In this document: piece by piece, positions 7,175-15,564 of the stretch | How positions within the stretch are numbered: position 1 is the first letter of the stretch | How the letters are laid out: each line of letters starts with the position of its first letter | IMG/VR virus record: IMGVR_UViG_3300032213_001637 | Span: 1-64,000 of that record | DNA: 64,000 nucleotides | Strand: one strand, 5' to 3' | Origin: a virus | Translations under genes and position numbers: made by a program | The notes under the pieces: model-generated | Told to the model about the DNA's origin: nothing | What the model saw: the letters and a program-made list of their open reading frames with translations, nothing else | Databases searched by the model: none

Positions 7175-7795
7175 ATGCCAAATTATTTCAAATTACCGTT
7201 GGTCACATTGACCGAAAAACATTCGAAAATAACGGAGATGGAATATCTCGTTGATATTCTTCCACCATTTACTGAAGATGGACCGTGGATTGCAGGTGGA
7301 TCATTGTTGAGAACCAAGATGGGACTTCCAATGATTACTGATATTGACATTTTCTTTAAAAGTGCAGAACAATGTTCAAACTATTACGCTAAATTGAAAT
7401 CAGGATACGATGGAAAACAATTTAGTTATGTAACTGACTCTGATAGTAAATCTGCAAAAAATGTATTTATCAAATACATGGATCGTAACTATAAACTTCA
7501 GTTAATTAAAAGAAAGTTTTATGATAGTCCGTGTAAAGTTTTGGATGACTTTGATATAAATATATGTCAACTTGCGTATGATGGAACAAGTTTATATGTT
7601 GAACAAAATGCAATAAATTCTATAGAAGAACGAACTTTCTATTTGAATAAAATTTCAAATGGTGCAGACGTTATGTCAAGATGTATGAAATATGCACGTC
7701 TTGGATTTTATTTGTCTCACAGTGAAATTAACAAATTTTTTGAAACGATAACCAAAAACAACTCTCACACATCAACCGATACATATGAATTCTAA
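7175..7795 (+). CDS. Nucleotidyltransferase-fold protein
   Basis: A 206-residue protein with polymerase-beta-type nucleotidyltransferase elements. A-G-G-S-L-L-R near 40-46 is the Gly-Ser motif, T-D-I-D-I-F near 55-60 gives the paired metal-binding aspartates, and D-F-D-I-N-I near 124-129 may supply the third. The C-terminal half is helical with R-C-M-K-Y-A-R, reminiscent of tRNA nucleotidyltransferase helical parts. The substrate is unknown. It is led by the strongest promoter and RBS in the window, so high early expression is likely. Confidence 0.7.
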   Translation: MPNYFKLPLVTLTEKHSKITEMEYLVDILPPFTEDGPWIAGGSLLRTKMGLPMITDIDIFFKSAEQCSNYYAKLKSGYDGKQFSYVTDSDSKSAKNVFIKYMDRNYKLQLIKRKFYDSPCKVLDDFDINICQLAYDGTSLYVEQNAINSIEERTFYLNKISNGADVMSRCMKYARLGFYLSHSEINKFFETITKNNSHTSTDTYEF

Positions 7796-7904
7796 TAGTT
7801 CAGGACAAAATGGAAAAGGTGACGCTCCTCGTCCGGTAAATAAAAGCGTCTATGATAAAAACTACGATAATATTAACTGGGGAAGACCAAAAAAGAAGAA
7901 ATGA
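7785..7904 (+). CDS. Tiny conserved phage protein (GKGDAPRPV motif)
   Basis: A 39-residue, very basic protein. G-K-G-D-A-P-R-P-V near residues 10-18 followed by Y-D-x-N-Y-D-x-I-x-W-G is a motif known from small proteins in many tailed phages. The tail is K-K-K-K. It overlaps the upstream nucleotidyltransferase end by 11 bp and the downstream phosphatase start by 4 bp (ATGA). Function is unknown; nucleic-acid contact is plausible from charge. Confidence 0.7.
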   Translation: MNSNSSGQNGKGDAPRPVNKSVYDKNYDNINWGRPKKKK

Positions 7905-8638
7905 AAAGAACACTTATTATATCTGATATCCATCTTAGATGGAAGTTAGTAGACAATATTATCAATGAGGAATCGCCCGATGAAATTATTTTCTTGGGTG
8001 ATTACTTTGATGATTTTGGTGATACACCCGAAAAGAATCTGGTGATGGCAGAATGGTTGGTTCATTCACTTGAACAACCAAATCGAATCCATCTAATGGG
8101 CAATCATGACATCATGTATGGTACACGTGATCGTAAGTATCAATGCTCTGGTTATAGTGAAGATAAAGAGTATTTGATCAATACGGTGATGACCCGTGAT
8201 CATTGGAAGAAGTTCAAGATGTATCATTGGTTGGATGATATTCTTTGTAGTCATGCGGGTGTACACGTTCACTTTCACAAACAAAATAGTGCTAATGGAC
8301 GTGATTTGAAGACTTGGTTGGAACAAGAATCGAAGTTAGCTCTTCGTAATGCGTTTGAACGTCTTTCTCAAATTCACGAAATGTTTAGCGCTGGTTATAG
8401 TCGTGGTGGAATTCAATTGCACGGTGGTATTGTGTGGTGTGACTTTACAGAGTTTAAAGGTATTCCCGGTGTCAAACAAGTTTTTGGACACACTCCACAA
8501 TCAATTCCAACGTGGAAGAATTATGATGAAGACATGTTGACAAGTGAAAATCTATGTTTGGATACACATAACAGAGATTATGTGATATATAGCAATGGTA
8601 AGTTGGAGATTAAATCTTCGATTGATATTAGTCGATAG
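7901..8638 (+). CDS. Calcineurin-like metallophosphatase
   Basis: A 245-residue two-metal phosphoesterase. Motifs in order: S-D-I-H (8-11), G-D-Y-F-D-D (34-39), G-N-H-D (67-70), S-H-A-G (about 122-125) and G-H-T-P (about 198-201). These supply the full set of metal ligands. Phage members of this fold remove terminal phosphates or cleave cyclic phosphodiesters; nearby RNA-repair genes make an RNA or nucleotide end-processing role attractive but unproven. The start overlaps the tiny upstream gene by ATGA. Confidence 0.85.
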   Translation: MKRTLIISDIHLRWKLVDNIINEESPDEIIFLGDYFDDFGDTPEKNLVMAEWLVHSLEQPNRIHLMGNHDIMYGTRDRKYQCSGYSEDKEYLINTVMTRDHWKKFKMYHWLDDILCSHAGVHVHFHKQNSANGRDLKTWLEQESKLALRNAFERLSQIHEMFSAGYSRGGIQLHGGIVWCDFTEFKGIPGVKQVFGHTPQSIPTWKNYDEDMLTSENLCLDTHNRDYVIYSNGKLEIKSSIDISR

Positions 8639-8643
8639 AAATA

Positions 8644-9303
8644 ATGATCATGAATAAACATGTAATTGTATCACGTTATAAAGACAATATAAACTGGGTT
8701 AATAAACTTACCAATCCATATACAATTATAGATAAAGAAAATACAGCGAATGTAGGAAATGAAGCTTGGTCCTACATTCGTTTTCTCATTGATAATTACT
8801 ATAATTTACCTGATAGAATGCTATTTGTACATGGCCACGAAAATTCGTATCATCAAGATTATCCGACATGGTACATTGCTAACAATTTAAACTGGAATCT
8901 TGAATTTATGAACATTAATAGTCGTAGATTTGAAGAGCAATATATCAGTTTGATTAATGATTTTGAAGATAATGAACACAACTATCGTAAAAGTTATGAG
9001 TCGTGGATTAAAACTCCATGGAAACATATATTTGGTCAGTTTCCAATACCACATACATTAACTTTTTTGGGTCATGCACAGTTTTTGGTATCAAAAAATT
9101 ATGTGTTACGTCATCCCATTCACTTTTATAAACATATTCTAAATTGGTTAGAAACAACTAATATTGACCGAGATCTTTATACTGGAAAAATCGAACACTT
9201 TAATAAAAATAATGCGTATGTTAGTGCACGTATACTAGAATATACATGGCATTATGTATTTACTGGTGATCCAGAAGAACAACTTGGTAACTATTTGTTG
9301 TAA
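8644..9303 (+). CDS. DUF3431-like protein
   Basis: A 219-residue protein. The N-terminal V-S-R-Y-K-D-N-I-N-W-V, then N-V-G-N-E near residue 37 and an L-F-V-H-G-H element with histidines near 60-66, resemble the DUF3431 family found near glycosyltransferases in bacteria and giant viruses. The central F-L-G-H-A-Q-F-L-V-S may form the active cleft. A sugar-related role is inferred. Start 8644 or 8650 is possible. Confidence 0.6.
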   Translation: MIMNKHVIVSRYKDNINWVNKLTNPYTIIDKENTANVGNEAWSYIRFLIDNYYNLPDRMLFVHGHENSYHQDYPTWYIANNLNWNLEFMNINSRRFEEQYISLINDFEDNEHNYRKSYESWIKTPWKHIFGQFPIPHTLTFLGHAQFLVSKNYVLRHPIHFYKHILNWLETTNIDRDLYTGKIEHFNKNNAYVSARILEYTWHYVFTGDPEEQLGNYLL

Positions 9304-9375
9304 CAATACAGTAACACATGTAACAAATCAATTACGTATTCAAATTTGATATATTAACTTCATATTTTAACATGT

Positions 9376-9585
9376 ATGAATTTTTTGTGTACATGTTGTA
9401 ACGCACCAACAAAAAAATCCGGTTCAATTGTAAAAATGTGTTGTATTTGTGACGACGATTACAGACATTTACAGTTGGATGAGATATTATTGGGATTTCA
9501 TACTGACAAAGTATATTTATTAAGTGGTGAATTAAATAACGTTTATGACAAAAAAGACTTACACACCGGTTTATCTCATGGCTGA
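9376..9585 (+). CDS. Small cysteine-rich protein
   Basis: A 69-residue protein with C-T-C-C near residues 5-8 and C-C-I-C near 22-25, which could bind one zinc. The C-terminal part lacks cysteines. It overlaps the downstream ClpP-like gene by 41 bp if that gene starts at 9545, or 8 bp if it starts at 9578. Confidence 0.5.
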   Translation: MNFLCTCCNAPTKKSGSIVKMCCICDDDYRHLQLDEILLGFHTDKVYLLSGELNNVYDKKDLHTGLSHG

Positions 9586-10159
9586 CGATGACACAGATAG
9601 TGATTCTACAAAGTCATCCAAAGAAACACTCAACATAAGTAACAATCAAATTTTCTTTTACGATGATGTTACCCGTCAAAGTATATACACTTTGAACCGT
9701 CAATTAGACGCAACATCCAAATCAATTCAGATATTTAAAATACACTACAGTCTACCCATACTAACGCCAATTCAGTTATTCATCAACAGTGAAGGTGGAG
9801 AAGTATTTAGCGCATTCAGTACAGTTGACCGTATAACGTCATCGACGGTTCCAGTACATTCATACGTAGAAGGATTTTGCGCAAGTGCAGCAACCTTACT
9901 TAGTGTGTGTTGTCATAAACGATATATTCGTAAAAACGGATTTATGATGATTCATCAATTGAGCGGAGGCGTGTGGGGAAATTTTGAAACAATCAAAGAA
10001 GAATCTGAAAACATGGAACTACTCATGAAATGTATCAAAAGGATATATTTGCAACACACCAAGATTCCAGAAAATGATTTGATTGAAATACTTAAACATG
10101 ATACCTATTTGGACGCTGAAGAATGTCTGAAATATGGATTGGTTGATGAAATTGTGTGA
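9545..10159 (+). CDS. ClpP-like serine protease
   Basis: A 204-residue Clp-type protease. The serine motif G-F-C-A-S-A-A gives Ser114, M-M-I-H-Q gives His137, and K-H-D near 184-186 with the D-A-E-E-C-L-K-Y-G-L-V-D-E-I terminus gives the catalytic aspartate and conserved tail. I-N-S-E-G-G near 80-85 is the oxyanion loop. All three catalytic residues are present. The first 40 residues are acidic and may be a propeptide; an alternative ATG at 9578 would shorten it by 11 residues. Location among metabolic genes favours a host-directed or processing protease over a head-maturation one, but both fit. Confidence 0.85.
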   Translation: MTKKTYTPVYLMADDDTDSDSTKSSKETLNISNNQIFFYDDVTRQSIYTLNRQLDATSKSIQIFKIHYSLPILTPIQLFINSEGGEVFSAFSTVDRITSSTVPVHSYVEGFCASAATLLSVCCHKRYIRKNGFMMIHQLSGGVWGNFETIKEESENMELLMKCIKRIYLQHTKIPENDLIEILKHDTYLDAEECLKYGLVDEIV

Positions 10160-10171
10160 TATGTATCCAAT

Positions 10172-10483
10172 ATGGCGGTGGGTGGATACTTGTATATAAT
10201 AACCAATGAAAACTTTCCGGGGTGGGTCAAAGTAGGTGTTACTAAAGACCTTGACGCACGTTTGAATAACTATCAAACATCAAGTCCGTATCGAAATTAT
10301 CGGTTGGTATATTCAATTCAACATCCCAAATACCTTGAAGCGGAAAAACGTATCAAGGAAACCATGAAACCGTTTGCTAAAGCCATCAGAAATGAATGGT
10401 TCGAAGTGGATCTTCACATGGCAAAACCACGGCTAGATGAACAACTGGAAGAATACGATAAAAAAGGTATTGACTTATTTTAA
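10172..10483 (+). CDS. T5orf172/GIY-YIG-like nuclease domain protein
   Basis: A 103-residue protein. G-Y-L-Y-I-I-T-N near residues 5-12 and W-V-K-V-G-V-T near 18-24, followed by L-x-x-R-L-x-x-Y-Q-T, match the T5orf172 branch of the GIY-YIG nuclease superfamily. E-A-E-K-R near 56-60 may hold the catalytic glutamate. It is a stand-alone domain without a DNA-binding region, followed by an HNH gene; either may be a small homing-type or repair nuclease. Confidence 0.75.
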   Translation: MAVGGYLYIITNENFPGWVKVGVTKDLDARLNNYQTSSPYRNYRLVYSIQHPKYLEAEKRIKETMKPFAKAIRNEWFEVDLHMAKPRLDEQLEEYDKKGIDLF

Positions 10484-10503
10484 TTTTTTGATATGATGAT
10501 GTT

Positions 10504-11148
10504 ATGAATGGAAGTATTGTAAATAAAGCAGTTTGTCTAAATCTAAACGCAAATTGGCAACCCGTTGGGTTTAAAACTGTGAAGGATGCAATTACTGATC
10601 TTTGCGGTTATGATATCAATGGTAAACCTACTTCCTTGGCTCTGGACATCGAATATGAAATTGACGATAATGGAGAGCCAATCATGAGTGAAGCTAAAAG
10701 TATGAATCCAATCAGTTGGACTGAATGGATGAATCTTCCTATTCGTAGTTGGGATCTTACCATCTCAAGCGTCAATCGAATTTACCGTGTTCCTACTGTT
10801 ATTATTGCAATCAACTATTCCAAAATGCCAGTAAAATATTTCAAGAATAAACCTAGTAAGGAAGCAATATATAATCGTGACAATGGTATTTGTCAATATA
10901 CTGGTAAGAAGGTTGACCGTCACACTGCTACCGTAGATCATATTGTTCCTCGTAGTAAGGGTGGCGCTGATACTTGGACTAATCTGGTGTTATGTTCAAA
11001 AGACATCAACAGCAAGAAGGGTAACAAGAGTAACAGTGAAGCTGGTTTGATTCTTTTGAAAAATCCAAGTGCACCTACTCCAATTCCTGCTTACGCTTTG
11101 ATTAGAGAAGCCAAACATGAAGATTGGAAACATTTTTTGGTGAATTAA
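10504..11148 (+). CDS. HNH endonuclease
   Basis: A 214-residue HNH nuclease. The N-terminal 110 residues form an A-V-C-L-N-L-N-A-N-W-Q-P-V type domain often seen before HNH in phage and bacterial proteins. The nuclease domain follows: C-Q-Y-T-G near 130-134, V-D-H-I-V-P-R-S-K-G-G with the general-base His near 145, and N-L-V-L-C near 157-161. The zinc pattern is not the paired CxxC type. No intron or disrupted gene flanks it, so a simple homing role is not evident. Confidence 0.85.
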   Translation: MNGSIVNKAVCLNLNANWQPVGFKTVKDAITDLCGYDINGKPTSLALDIEYEIDDNGEPIMSEAKSMNPISWTEWMNLPIRSWDLTISSVNRIYRVPTVIIAINYSKMPVKYFKNKPSKEAIYNRDNGICQYTGKKVDRHTATVDHIVPRSKGGADTWTNLVLCSKDINSKKGNKSNSEAGLILLKNPSAPTPIPAYALIREAKHEDWKHFLVN

Positions 11149-11154
11149 TCTAAA

Positions 11155-11370
11155 ATGTTTAAATTAAAATTTCCAGATGATATTTATTTGTCATCTGGAT
11201 TTTTTATGCTTAAATTTCAAACCATTGTTGTTGATAATACTGAAGTTGAATTAACACATGATTTGATTGAACGATACAAAAATACTACACGCAAAAAGAG
11301 AGTAACTAAACGCGGTATTGAAAAGTTTTATAACAAACTTATTTCGTTTATGACAAATCAATTTCAATAA
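11155..11370 (+). CDS. Small basic protein, unknown
   Basis: A 71-residue protein with a strand-rich N-terminal half and a strongly basic segment (T-R-K-K-R-V-T-K-R) near residues 45-53 that could bind nucleic acid. No family recognised. It starts 7 nt after the HNH gene and its stop overlaps the convergent glycosyltransferase by 7 bp. Confidence 0.5.
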   Translation: MFKLKFPDDIYLSSGFFMLKFQTIVVDNTEVELTHDLIERYKNTTRKKRVTKRGIEKFYNKLISFMTNQFQ

Positions 11371-12293
11371 AGTTCATCAACATATTTTATACCCAAATCA
11401 AACTCCACGTTATCCTTGATTGCATGAAAACCAATCAAATCATTTTTATTAACAGGGAACACTGAAGCATCGCCAATATATGGGTAAGAATATTCGTCGG
11501 GAGTCCAAACATGTGTTTTGTTATAATCCGGGTGAAACGTTACATCTATTGGATTTTTGTAAAAGGACAATACGTATTTAACACAATCAGATTTGGAAGT
11601 CCATACCATCGGTCCAATGTGTTGATCGTATCCATACAACCACATTAAAGCATTAACTCCAGATTCATCGTTAATTTGACATATTTCTAAATTACCATAT
11701 TGATCTGGTTTAACAAACGCATCAATATACACTTTACTTTGAATCAAAGATGCCCATGTTTGTAAAAAAGATAAGCAATTTCGGTTAAAGAAAAATAAAC
11801 AGGAAGACAACGAACATACAGATTGTTGGTTTCTTGAGATACCCAATATATTCAATACTCTATCTAATACAAATGGTCTTCCCTCAATATAATAGTTGTT
11901 TGGTGGAAATTTACTCAATAGTGGATATTTTGTACATTTGGACGACCACACATCAAACATGTTATCAATATTTGGTGTAAATAATACATCCAAATCCATA
12001 TAAATAAACTCACTATAATTTGTATTTTTTATAGCTAATTGACACACAGTTGGTTTGAATGTAGTCAAATACACACCACGTACACTAGACGGATTGTGTT
12101 TAGCAACATTAAAATCAAACACATACGGTATATCCATGTAAATAGTTTTCAACCGTATATGAGTAAAGTTAACAGTTCCCTCCGAATAACATAACACTAC
12201 GTCATATGAAGAATATCGTAGAAGATACTCCATAAATGGCTTTACTTTATCGATAAAAGACTGTCCCACCGCATACAAAACATAAGCTCTCAT
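11364..12293 (-). CDS. GT-A glycosyltransferase, GT8-like
   Basis: A 309-residue enzyme. The GT-A signature Y-M-D-L-D-V-L-F lies near residues 98-105 and supplies the metal-binding D-x-D. F-K-P-T-V-C-Q-L-A-I just before it, and a late D-E-S-G-V-N-A-L-M segment, are typical of transferases that move one sugar with a divalent metal. Cysteine content is high for the window. It is physically apart from the main glycan cluster, beside iscU-like and gmd genes. Confidence 0.7.
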   Translation of the reverse strand: MRAYVLYAVGQSFIDKVKPFMEYLLRYSSYDVVLCYSEGTVNFTHIRLKTIYMDIPYVFDFNVAKHNPSSVRGVYLTTFKPTVCQLAIKNTNYSEFIYMDLDVLFTPNIDNMFDVWSSKCTKYPLLSKFPPNNYYIEGRPFVLDRVLNILGISRNQQSVCSLSSCLFFFNRNCLSFLQTWASLIQSKVYIDAFVKPDQYGNLEICQINDESGVNALMWLYGYDQHIGPMVWTSKSDCVKYVLSFYKNPIDVTFHPDYNKTHVWTPDEYSYPYIGDASVFPVNKNDLIGFHAIKDNVEFDLGIKYVDELY

Positions 12294-12694
12294 TACAACC
12301 CTTTTCGTGTCTTATAATCATCTAATGCAGCTTTCAACGCTTCGTGTGCCAGTACGCTGCAATGAATTTTTACAGGAGGTAAACCACCCAACGCATCAAC
12401 AATTTGGTCGTTGGTAAAGTTGGATTGCAAATCATCTATTTTACGACCCTTAATCAATTCGGTTGCCATTGACGATGCTGCAATAGCACTTCCGCAACCA
12501 AATGTTTTAAACCGAGCATCTGTCACTATTTGTGTTTCAGGATCAATTTTAAGACTGATCTTCATAATATCACCACATGCAGCTGCGCCAACCTCACCTA
12601 CCGCATCGGCGTCTTTTATATCACCTAGGTTACGAGGATTCATAAAATGATCCATTACAGTGTCGTTGTAGAGTGTGTAAGTTTCGTTTGACAT
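12293..12694 (-). CDS. IscU/NifU-N-type Fe-S scaffold protein
   Basis: A 133-residue scaffold, the usual IscU length. All three cluster cysteines are visible: A-A-C-G-D-I-M-K near 38-45 (with the conserved Asp after Cys-Gly), F-G-C-G-S-A-I near 65-71, and I-H-C-S-V-L-A-H near 109-116. Hosts use it to build [2Fe-2S] and [4Fe-4S] clusters. The I-scU chaperone-recognition L-P-P-V-K loop is present just before the last cysteine. Candidate clients in this window are uncertain; the Cas4-like nuclease at 41812 has clustered cysteines. The ATATTTATA motif sits 4 nt before the ATG, so expression may be late. Confidence 0.88.
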   Translation of the reverse strand: MSNETYTLYNDTVMDHFMNPRNLGDIKDADAVGEVGAAACGDIMKISLKIDPETQIVTDARFKTFGCGSAIAASSMATELIKGRKIDDLQSNFTNDQIVDALGGLPPVKIHCSVLAHEALKAALDDYKTRKGL

Positions 12695-12698
12695 ATTA

Positions 12699-12707
12699 TA
12701 TAAATAT
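12699..12707 (-). promoter_or_regulatory. ATATTTATA start-proximal motif
   Basis: Minus-strand ATATTTATA lies 4 nt upstream of the IscU-like start codon and touches the last base of the gmd stop codon. It would give the scaffold gene its own promoter within a leftward run. Confidence 0.45.
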
Positions 12708-13936
12708 TACTTGTTTAGATACGCTTTACACCTTAAATAGTGATCGTGTTTGACCATCTTTTGTACCAATTCTTGAAAAGAAGTTTTTGGAGTCCAATTG
12801 AAATCGTTTCTGAACTGGTTACTATCACCGAGTAGAAGTTCAACTTCAGCGGGTCTGTAAAAGTTACTATTGATGGTTACAAGTATATGGTTGGTATCAT
12901 TTTGTATAAACTTTTCATTGATATCAGATCCTTCCCAATAACCATGAACGTTTAGACACTTAAATGCCAATTCTACAAATTCTTTGATTGTGTGAGTTTC
13001 ATTACTTGACAACACATATTCTTTGAGATTTTCAACTGACTCTTTTGTATGTATCAAACAGTTATACATCTTTGGGTTTAATTCTTTACGATACTGTTCT
13101 TGATTCAACATCATCCAAACACACTGAACAAAGTCTTCACTGTCGCTCCAGTCTCGTTTAGCATATACGTTACCAAGTTCAATAGGTGTAGGAACTCTAC
13201 CCTCACTTAATTCTTCAGAAATACGTGCAACGTTTTTTGATATCTTACGTGTTACAAATTCTTCACCTCGACGTGTTCCTTCGTGATTAAACAACCAACT
13301 TTGAATTGCATATAAGTTATAACTATCACGATATACTTTGACAAGTTGTCTAGCAGCGGCTTTACTAGCACCATATGGACTACGTGGTTTAAGAGGATGT
13401 GTTTCGTCTTGTGGAGAAAATGATACATTTCCAAATTCTTCAGATGACCCCGCGTTATAAAACCTACAACTTGGTTTATATAACCGAATTGCTTCAAGAA
13501 TATCTAACACCGCAGTACAATTGGTTTCCCATGTTTGTCTTGGAAAATCCCAACTACTTGCTACAAAACTCTGCGCAGCAAAGTTGATGAAGTAATCGGG
13601 TTTCATTTTTTCGATGAATTGACCAATTGAATGTGAATCGGTAAGATCAAAGTTAACCAAAAAGAATCTGTCAGATGAAATATGAGAAAGGTTACTATGA
13701 TTGTATACGCTCAATCGACGTACACCACCAAATATAATTACGTCAGTGTGTTCCAATAGATAGTCAACCATATGACTACCATCCTGACCTGTCACTCCTG
13801 TGATAATGACTATATTTGCATAAATATTTTTCTTTAACTTATTATCTCTTATTATTTTTGCATCAGATACGCTAAGAATATTTGCGGTATCAATTTTTTT
13901 GCCGTACAATGTAACTTCTAGATTTTTGGATATCAT
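12707..13936 (-). CDS. gmd: GDP-mannose 4,6-dehydratase
   Basis: Makes GDP-4-keto-6-deoxymannose, the branch-point to GDP-fucose, GDP-rhamnose and related sugars. The NADP-binding loop G-V-T-G-Q-D-G-S, S-S-E-E-F-G, catalytic Y-G-A-S-K, and N-H-E-G-T-R-R-G-E-E-F-V-T-R-K are all canonical. About 37 residues precede the Rossmann fold, an unusual extension. A longer start at 13966 is possible, but 13936 is preferred because TTATTTTAAAT abuts it. No GDP-fucose synthase was recognised. The GT11 fucosyltransferase at 47903 would need GDP-fucose. Confidence 0.92.
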   Translation of the reverse strand: MISKNLEVTLYGKKIDTANILSVSDAKIIRDNKLKKNIYANIVIITGVTGQDGSHMVDYLLEHTDVIIFGGVRRLSVYNHSNLSHISSDRFFLVNFDLTDSHSIGQFIEKMKPDYFINFAAQSFVASSWDFPRQTWETNCTAVLDILEAIRLYKPSCRFYNAGSSEEFGNVSFSPQDETHPLKPRSPYGASKAAARQLVKVYRDSYNLYAIQSWLFNHEGTRRGEEFVTRKISKNVARISEELSEGRVPTPIELGNVYAKRDWSDSEDFVQCVWMMLNQEQYRKELNPKMYNCLIHTKESVENLKEYVLSSNETHTIKEFVELAFKCLNVHGYWEGSDINEKFIQNDTNHILVTINSNFYRPAEVELLLGDSNQFRNDFNWTPKTSFQELVQKMVKHDHYLRCKAYLNK

Positions 13937-13950
13937 ATTTAAAATAACCC

Positions 13951-13979
13951 TTGAATGTGATGACAATCATATATATGAT
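13951..13979 (+). promoter_or_regulatory. Promoter with overlapping palindrome
   Basis: TTGAAT (13951-13956), a 17-bp spacer and TATGAT (13974-13979) precede the ATG at 13985 by 5 nt, implying an almost leaderless mRNA. A perfect 14-bp palindrome, ATCATATATATGAT (13966-13979), covers the -10 box and could be an operator. Confidence 0.55.
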
Positions 13980-13984
13980 AGACT

Positions 13985-14347
13985 ATGAAAGATGAATTAT
14001 TCTATTTGATTATTAGTGACAATAAATTCAGCAATGAACTGATCAAAAAATTTCCGGGTCTATACTCTTATATTACCTCATATCGTCAGAATGCTTCACC
14101 CGAACACAATGAAAAGTGTAAAAATATTATTAATAAGTTTTACGATGAAAACGAACATTTTCGTAAACATTTGTTAAACTATATCAAGGATAATTCAAAC
14201 GAACCCCGAGTGGATGGCAAGGTTTTTGAAATTGCAAATGATGAAGAGTATTTACGTTTAATTCGTAAATTAAAAACTGAAAATTGGAAGTATGAAGGAT
14301 TGAGTGTAGTACACTTACATGACAAAATCAAAGTATATTTTTACTAA
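13985..14347 (+). CDS. Protein of unknown function
   Basis: A 120-residue mixed alpha/beta protein with many charged residues and no recognised motif. It stands alone on the + strand between two leftward operons and has its own promoter-like sequence. Its stop overlaps the stop of the convergent gene (shared CTAA). Confidence 0.5.
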   Translation: MKDELFYLIISDNKFSNELIKKFPGLYSYITSYRQNASPEHNEKCKNIINKFYDENEHFRKHLLNYIKDNSNEPRVDGKVFEIANDEEYLRLIRKLKTENWKYEGLSVVHLHDKIKVYFY

Positions 14348-14832
14348 TAGTCTTCTTCATCTTCGTCATCGTCATCGTCATAATGATCATCTTCGTCGTC
14401 ATTATCGTTTTGGATATAGTACTTGTTGGTAAAATCCTTAAAGTCTGAATCTTTTAATCCAAAAGCTCTAACCAGTTGAATGATCAACAAACATGTTTCG
14501 TCTTTGGTCAAATTCTTTTTTAGTATGGTTTGAAAGATTATGGCAGATAATAAAGTTACTTTACGTTTGTCTTTATCATTTATTAACTTTTTTTTGATTT
14601 GAGATTTAACTTTAGCATTGGTAATCAATCCGGGTATCGTGTTGTTGAATATCGCAACCTGAGTTTCTTTTAGTATTTCTTGTTTCAACGATTCTTGAAA
14701 CTCTAAAGAAGTTTCGTCTTCGGTGTTTAACCGTTCAGACATTCTTTTAATGCGTTCTTTGGTGACCTTTTTTGCAATTGAAAAGTTGGCCATCACTCCA
14801 TACCTTGCTAATATATGATCACATGTATTCAT
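14344..14832 (-). CDS. Unknown protein with very acidic tail
   Basis: A 162-residue protein, basic and helical through residue about 130 and ending in roughly 25 residues dominated by Asp and Glu. Such charge-segregated proteins include scaffold and DNA-mimic types, but nothing more specific is visible. The ATATTTATA motif lies 4 nt before the start, suggesting a late gene. Confidence 0.5.
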   Translation of the reverse strand: MNTCDHILARYGVMANFSIAKKVTKERIKRMSERLNTEDETSLEFQESLKQEILKETQVAIFNNTIPGLITNAKVKSQIKKKLINDKDKRKVTLLSAIIFQTILKKNLTKDETCLLIIQLVRAFGLKDSDFKDFTNKYYIQNDNDDEDDHYDDDDDEDEEDY

Positions 14833-14836
14833 ACCG

Positions 14837-14845
14837 TATAAATAT
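14837..14845 (-). promoter_or_regulatory. ATATTTATA start-proximal motif
   Basis: Minus-strand ATATTTATA ends 4 nt before the ATG of the acidic-tail gene. Confidence 0.45.
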
Positions 14846-14846
14846 G

Positions 14847-15563
14847 TTAGAATCTAGTAATAAACAAGTGTTTTGATCCTTGCATAACATCTGGATCAAA
14901 ATGTTTTTGTCCTCTCTTTATAAATCCTTTACCCGCTACAAATGTGCAATTATAACATAACAGCTTGATATTTTCAAGTTTATGGTTCGTTGAGTCGCCG
15001 TCTTCAAAATTCAACAACAATGGTATCTTTCCATCTACAACTCTACGTTCTCTATAATCACACATTTCACAACAAGCGTCTTTTTTGCGTGATCGGATCA
15101 ACTTATCTTTGAGTCTATATACGGGATAATCAGGATGTTTTCCATCAAGCAATTCTTTCAATGGATACTTACCAACTTCAGGATCAACATCTTTTTTGAT
15201 TCCTTTGTTAAACGGATTCAATAGAGTGTGCATATCATACATTCTTGCGTACTTACGATATGTCAAATAATTAACTCCTAACTTACGTGATGCTTCACGA
15301 CCGCTTTTTGATACGGCTTGAGCAGCAGCAATTTCAGACTGTAATAATGGTCTTGCACCGTGACCACGTTTTAACTTGATCTTCAAACTATCTTGTTTGT
15401 CACGAAGATGTGGTACATCAAGAGTCTCTGCGATTTCTTTTTGTATTTCTTCAGCAACGGATTCACCTAATCCTTGAAGTTTCTTAATTTCACGTACTTC
15501 TTGTTTTAGTTTTTCAATTTCTGCCATAAAAGATGGAGAAATATTATCTGGTATACTATCCAT
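14847..15563 (-). CDS. HNH-like protein with HTH segment
   Basis: A 238-residue protein. An N-terminal coiled coil (about 10-50) is followed by a helix-turn-helix-like region (about 85-115: A-Q-A-V-S-K-S-G-R-E-A-S-R-K-L-G-V). A zinc-bound nuclease-like module comes next, with C-C-E-M-C-D near 163-168, L-N-F-E-D-G-D near 182-188, N-x-x-L-E-N-I-K-L-L and C-Y-N-C near 202-205. The usual HNH histidine is replaced near F-E-D-G-D, so it may be a DNA-binding relative of HNH endonucleases with altered chemistry. Confidence 0.65.
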   Translation of the reverse strand: MDSIPDNISPSFMAEIEKLKQEVREIKKLQGLGESVAEEIQKEIAETLDVPHLRDKQDSLKIKLKRGHGARPLLQSEIAAAQAVSKSGREASRKLGVNYLTYRKYARMYDMHTLLNPFNKGIKKDVDPEVGKYPLKELLDGKHPDYPVYRLKDKLIRSRKKDACCEMCDYRERRVVDGKIPLLLNFEDGDSTNHKLENIKLLCYNCTFVAGKGFIKRGQKHFDPDVMQGSKHLFITRF

Positions 15564-15564
15564 A

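Noticed and set aside
10172-11148. GIY-YIG and HNH genes as a mobile intron or intein
   Set aside because: Neither interrupts a recognisable gene and no intron-like flanks were seen; they are kept as free-standing nucleases.
12411-12650. Rightward reading frame opposite the IscU-like gene
   Set aside because: It is a shadow of a clear conserved gene on the other strand and has no motif or promoter.
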